A stretch of DNA of 6,501 nucleotides, taken from NCBI GenBank assembly GCA_046154185.1, contig JBJXGE010000034.1:1-6501 (forward strand), in the 5' to 3' direction. The notes below the pieces were generated by a model. That model had not been told where the DNA came from and made no database searches. It worked only from the letters and a program-made list of their open reading frames with translations. The position numbers and the translations under genes were made by a program. The DNA is from JBJXGE01 sp046154185. Lineage in GTDB: Bacteria > Planctomycetota > UBA8108 > UBA1146 > JAJFFE01. Positions 4,202 to 6,501 of the stretch are shown piece after piece (the first letter of the stretch is position 1; each line of letters begins with the position of its first letter).

Positions 4202-6501
4202 TCAGTTGTTCCGATCCTCGCCCTTGTTACCGCCACGCCCGTCGCCACCTTCGGCGGATGGTCCGTCGTAATCGGTGATGTCGAGCGTTTGCGTCTGTCC
4301 ACCGTACACGCTGACGTTGTAAGTCGGAGCCTCGCGGAGATCCACGGGGCTCTTCTGTCCACCGGTACCAAACTGCGTGACACGAATCGTGTACGTGCCA
4401 TCTTGGAGTCCACCGAAAGTGTAGAAACCTTTCCGATCCGTCACGACGCGATCGCTATGCCCCTCGCCACTCAACATCAATTGCACGCTCTCGCGCGCTT
4501 CCCCATTACTGCCGGTGATCTTGCCTTCGATGATGCCCCCGCGCGTGAGAATGATCGTGTTTTCGAGATCCCCCGCGCGCAGCGTGACGGTCTGCGTCAA
4601 GTACTGGCGGTGCTCGATGCGAACTTGCACTTCATTCTGCGCGAGACCTTCGATCAAGAACCGACCATCGCGATCGGTGCGGCGCCGGGGCGAGCCGCCT
4701 TGTCGACCACTTGCACCGCGGGCTGGCGTGCCGCTCGGACTCGGCGGCAGGAGCGCCGCCCCGACGAGAATGATGTTCGCACCGAACACCGGCTCGTTCG
4801 CTTCATCGATGACTATCCCGCCGATCTTGCCGCCTTCGTTCAGGACGACTTCGCCGACATCGTGCACGCCGTCTTCCACGATCTCGACGCCCTCGAACAT
4901 CGCCAAGGTGTAGCCGGGCGCGCCGATCGTGACTTGATAAGTGCCGGTCTCGAGTTCGGAAAACTCAAAGCGGCCGTCTTCGCCCGGCTGGATGCTAATT
5001 GTGCGCGGCGGCACCTTCGACAAATAGCGATCATTCATGTAGATCTTCGGCGCCACGCTGAATGCCTGCGGCGGCACGCCGTTCTGATCGACGACTCGGC
5101 CGATGATCTTGCCGAGTTTGCGCATCGTGAAATCGTTCTGTTCGGTATTCACCGGCACTTGGTGCCGCGTCTCTTTCGAGTACCCTTGCGCTTCGACATT
5201 GAGATCCACCGGATCCGGCCCAAGCTCATCCAACAGGTAATGACCGCTCGTATCGGAGCGCGCCTGAAGTTGGCGCATACCGAGCGACGTGTCGACCGCC
5301 TTGATCGTAGCGTTGACGATCGGCTGTCCTTGCGAATCCAACACGGTGCCGGTGATCGTGCTCCCTTTCGTGAGCATGACGACGATGTCGGCGGTCGCTT
5401 GACCTTCGATCACTTGCACGTCCGCCTGCTCGTAGTCGAGAAAACCCCGCATCTCGGCAAGCAGCATGTGCTCGCCGGCTTCGATGCCGTGAAGTTCGAA
5501 GCGGCCGGCTGCATCGCTCGTCGCCTTGCGCTTCGACATGGCAAGACCAGGTCCGGTTTGACCTTCGGCGAGTCCGACCGTCGCGCCCTTGAGCGGTTGA
5601 TTGGCCTCGTCCACCACCAATCCCTTGATCTTGCCGCCGACTCGCATCACGAGCGAAAGCTCCGTCAGCGATTGCCCAGGCGCGAGCTCGAACGGCGCGG
5701 TCTCGCTCTCGAGGTAATCGGGATGCTCGCCGACCAAAATGGCTTCCGAGCCGGGACTGACCAAGCGCAGCAGGAATGTGCCATCCGGCGAAGATTCGGT
5801 CGGTGGACCTTGGGACAAACGCATCGGGAGACTCGGATTGTGGGCGCGCATCACGGAAAGCCTGACGCCGCCCAACCCCTTGCCGGTCGCATCCGTCACG
5901 CGTCCGGAGACGTCGCAGGCGCGATCGAGTTGGATATCTTGGTTCGGCGTGAGCTTGCCATCGACGACTTGCACTACCGTATTGCTGTTGCGCGCGTAGC
6001 CGGGTGCGATCGCTTGAATTCGCGGATCATTGTCCTTGTCGCGGCTCCGCTTGGCCTCGACCGTGACGCCGCGCAACTCGTAGAGGCCGCTTGCGTCCGT
6101 GAGCGCCTTCTTCATGAAGCCCGCCGAGTCTTGCATGGAAACTTCGGCCCCGGCGATTGGCTGATTATTCATGGAGTCCATGACCATGCCACCGATCGCG
6201 GCGCCGACCGGCAACTCGATCGTCAAATCGCCGCCGTTCGGCTGAATCTTGACGAGAATCGCCGACGCATAATCGGCGTGGCTCGCGACAATGCGATACT
6301 CACCGGGCTCGAGCGAGTCGAAGCGAAACAAACCGGTCTCGTCGGTCTTCTTGCCCGGGTCCACGAGCACACGAACCGGGGTGCCGGCTTTCGCCCCGGT
6401 CGCATTCGCTTTCACGATCGCCCCGGCGAGCGGCTGATGATTCGGTCCGTAAACTCGGCCTTGGATCACGGCGCCGATCGCGACGATGAGCTTCACGTCG
6501 G
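4202..6501 (-). CDS. Multi-repeat carboxypeptidase regulatory-like domain protein, N-terminus outside the window
   Basis: The C-terminal 764 or so residues of a larger protein. The frame stays open to the window edge. The GTG at 6496 is not a credible start, because it lies inside a repeat whose preceding strand (DVKLIVAIGAVIQGRV) matches the start of later repeats. About eight tandem units of 80-95 residues begin near residues 9, 98, 195, 286, 377, 462, 555 and 652 (counting that GTG as 1). Each has the same pattern: a small/Gly-rich I-x-G-x-V strand, a turn like DEANQPLKGATV, then a T/SDxxGxF strand and an L-x-x-GxYxI/V strand (e.g. GRFEFSELETGTYQVTIGAPGY). This is the transthyretin-like beta-sandwich of carboxypeptidase D regulatory domains (CarboxypepD_reg). 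A Pro/Gly/Arg-rich insert occupies about 584-608. The tail from 745 is Gly/Asp-rich and hydrophilic, with no membrane anchor. No catalytic residues are expected. A surface or periplasmic structural or binding role is inferred from the family. Confidence 0.88.
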   Translation of the reverse strand, partial: DVKLIVAIGAVIQGRVYGPNHQPLAGAIVKANATGAKAGTPVRVLVDPGKKTDETGLFRFDSLEPGEYRIVASHADYASAILVKIQPNGGDLTIELPVGAAIGGMVMDSMNNQPIAGAEVSMQDSAGFMKKALTDASGLYELRGVTVEAKRSRDKDNDPRIQAIAPGYARNSNTVVQVVDGKLTPNQDIQLDRACDVSGRVTDATGKGLGGVRLSVMRAHNPSLPMRLSQGPPTESSPDGTFLLRLVSPGSEAILVGEHPDYLESETAPFELAPGQSLTELSLVMRVGGKIKGLVVDEANQPLKGATVGLAEGQTGPGLAMSKRKATSDAAGRFELHGIEAGEHMLLAEMRGFLDYEQADVQVIEGQATADIVVMLTKGSTITGTVLDSQGQPIVNATIKAVDTSLGMRQLQARSDTSGHYLLDELGPDPVDLNVEAQGYSKETRHQVPVNTEQNDFTMRKLGKIIGRVVDQNGVPPQAFSVAPKIYMNDRYLSKVPPRTISIQPGEDGRFEFSELETGTYQVTIGAPGYTLAMFEGVEIVEDGVHDVGEVVLNEGGKIGGIVIDEANEPVFGANIILVGAALLPPSPSGTPARGASGRQGGSPRRRTDRDGRFLIEGLAQNEVQVRIEHRQYLTQTVTLRAGDLENTIILTRGGIIEGKITGSNGEARESVQLMLSGEGHSDRVVTDRKGFYTFGGLQDGTYTIRVTQFGTGGQKSPVDLREAPTYNVSVYGGQTQTLDITDYDGPSAEGGDGRGGNKGEDRNN

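Overview
The window is GC-rich and densely coded. Every host gene I can recognise reads on the minus strand, and one plus-strand insertion sequence sits near the left end. The best guess for the source is a planctomycete (Planctomycetota) or a relative. Three things support this, none decisive: a short FlgM whose C-terminus has the GTYET pattern I associate with planctomycetes; a large protein built from repeated carboxypeptidase-regulatory-like domains; and a broken small ORF carrying an LEDRLEPS motif, similar to the LEDR/LEPR N-terminal motifs common on planctomycete exported proteins. All family calls come from reading the sequence, with no database search.

From the right edge, in the direction of host transcription (minus strand): (1) 6501-4202, the C-terminal 764 or so residues of a surface-type protein with about eight tandem beta-sandwich repeats, cut at its 5' end by the window edge. 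A good Rho-independent terminator at 4187-4158 follows its stop. (2) 4201-3843, a 359-bp non-coding stretch holding that terminator, a 38-nt hairpin and three copies of a CTCGGWC motif. It ends in a strong ribosome binding site for (3) flgM (3842-3561), the anti-sigma-28 factor. (4) 3560-3390, a spacer with a strong hairpin behind flgM and a possible -10 box for the next gene. (5) recN (3389-1632), a complete SMC-like DNA double-strand-break repair ATPase. (6) 1631-1511, a short spacer with no recognisable gene.

(7) 123-1508 is an apparently intact 1386-bp insertion sequence. It has 36-bp imperfect terminal inverted repeats (32/36 identical) and one complete DDE integrase/transposase gene (222-1295) on the plus strand. 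CT on both sides gives a 2-bp candidate target duplication. (8) Removing the element and one CT joins the flanks into one minus-strand ORF of 38 codons containing the LEDRLEPS motif. The element therefore seems to have split a small gene, or the start of a gene, whose remainder lies at 122-16.

functionally these are mostly independent genes: a flagellar regulator, a repair protein, a probable exported structural protein and a mobile element. I found no defence system, CRISPR array, tRNA or rRNA. The points most worth checking are the insertion site with its in-frame rejoining and the motif-rich leader of flgM.
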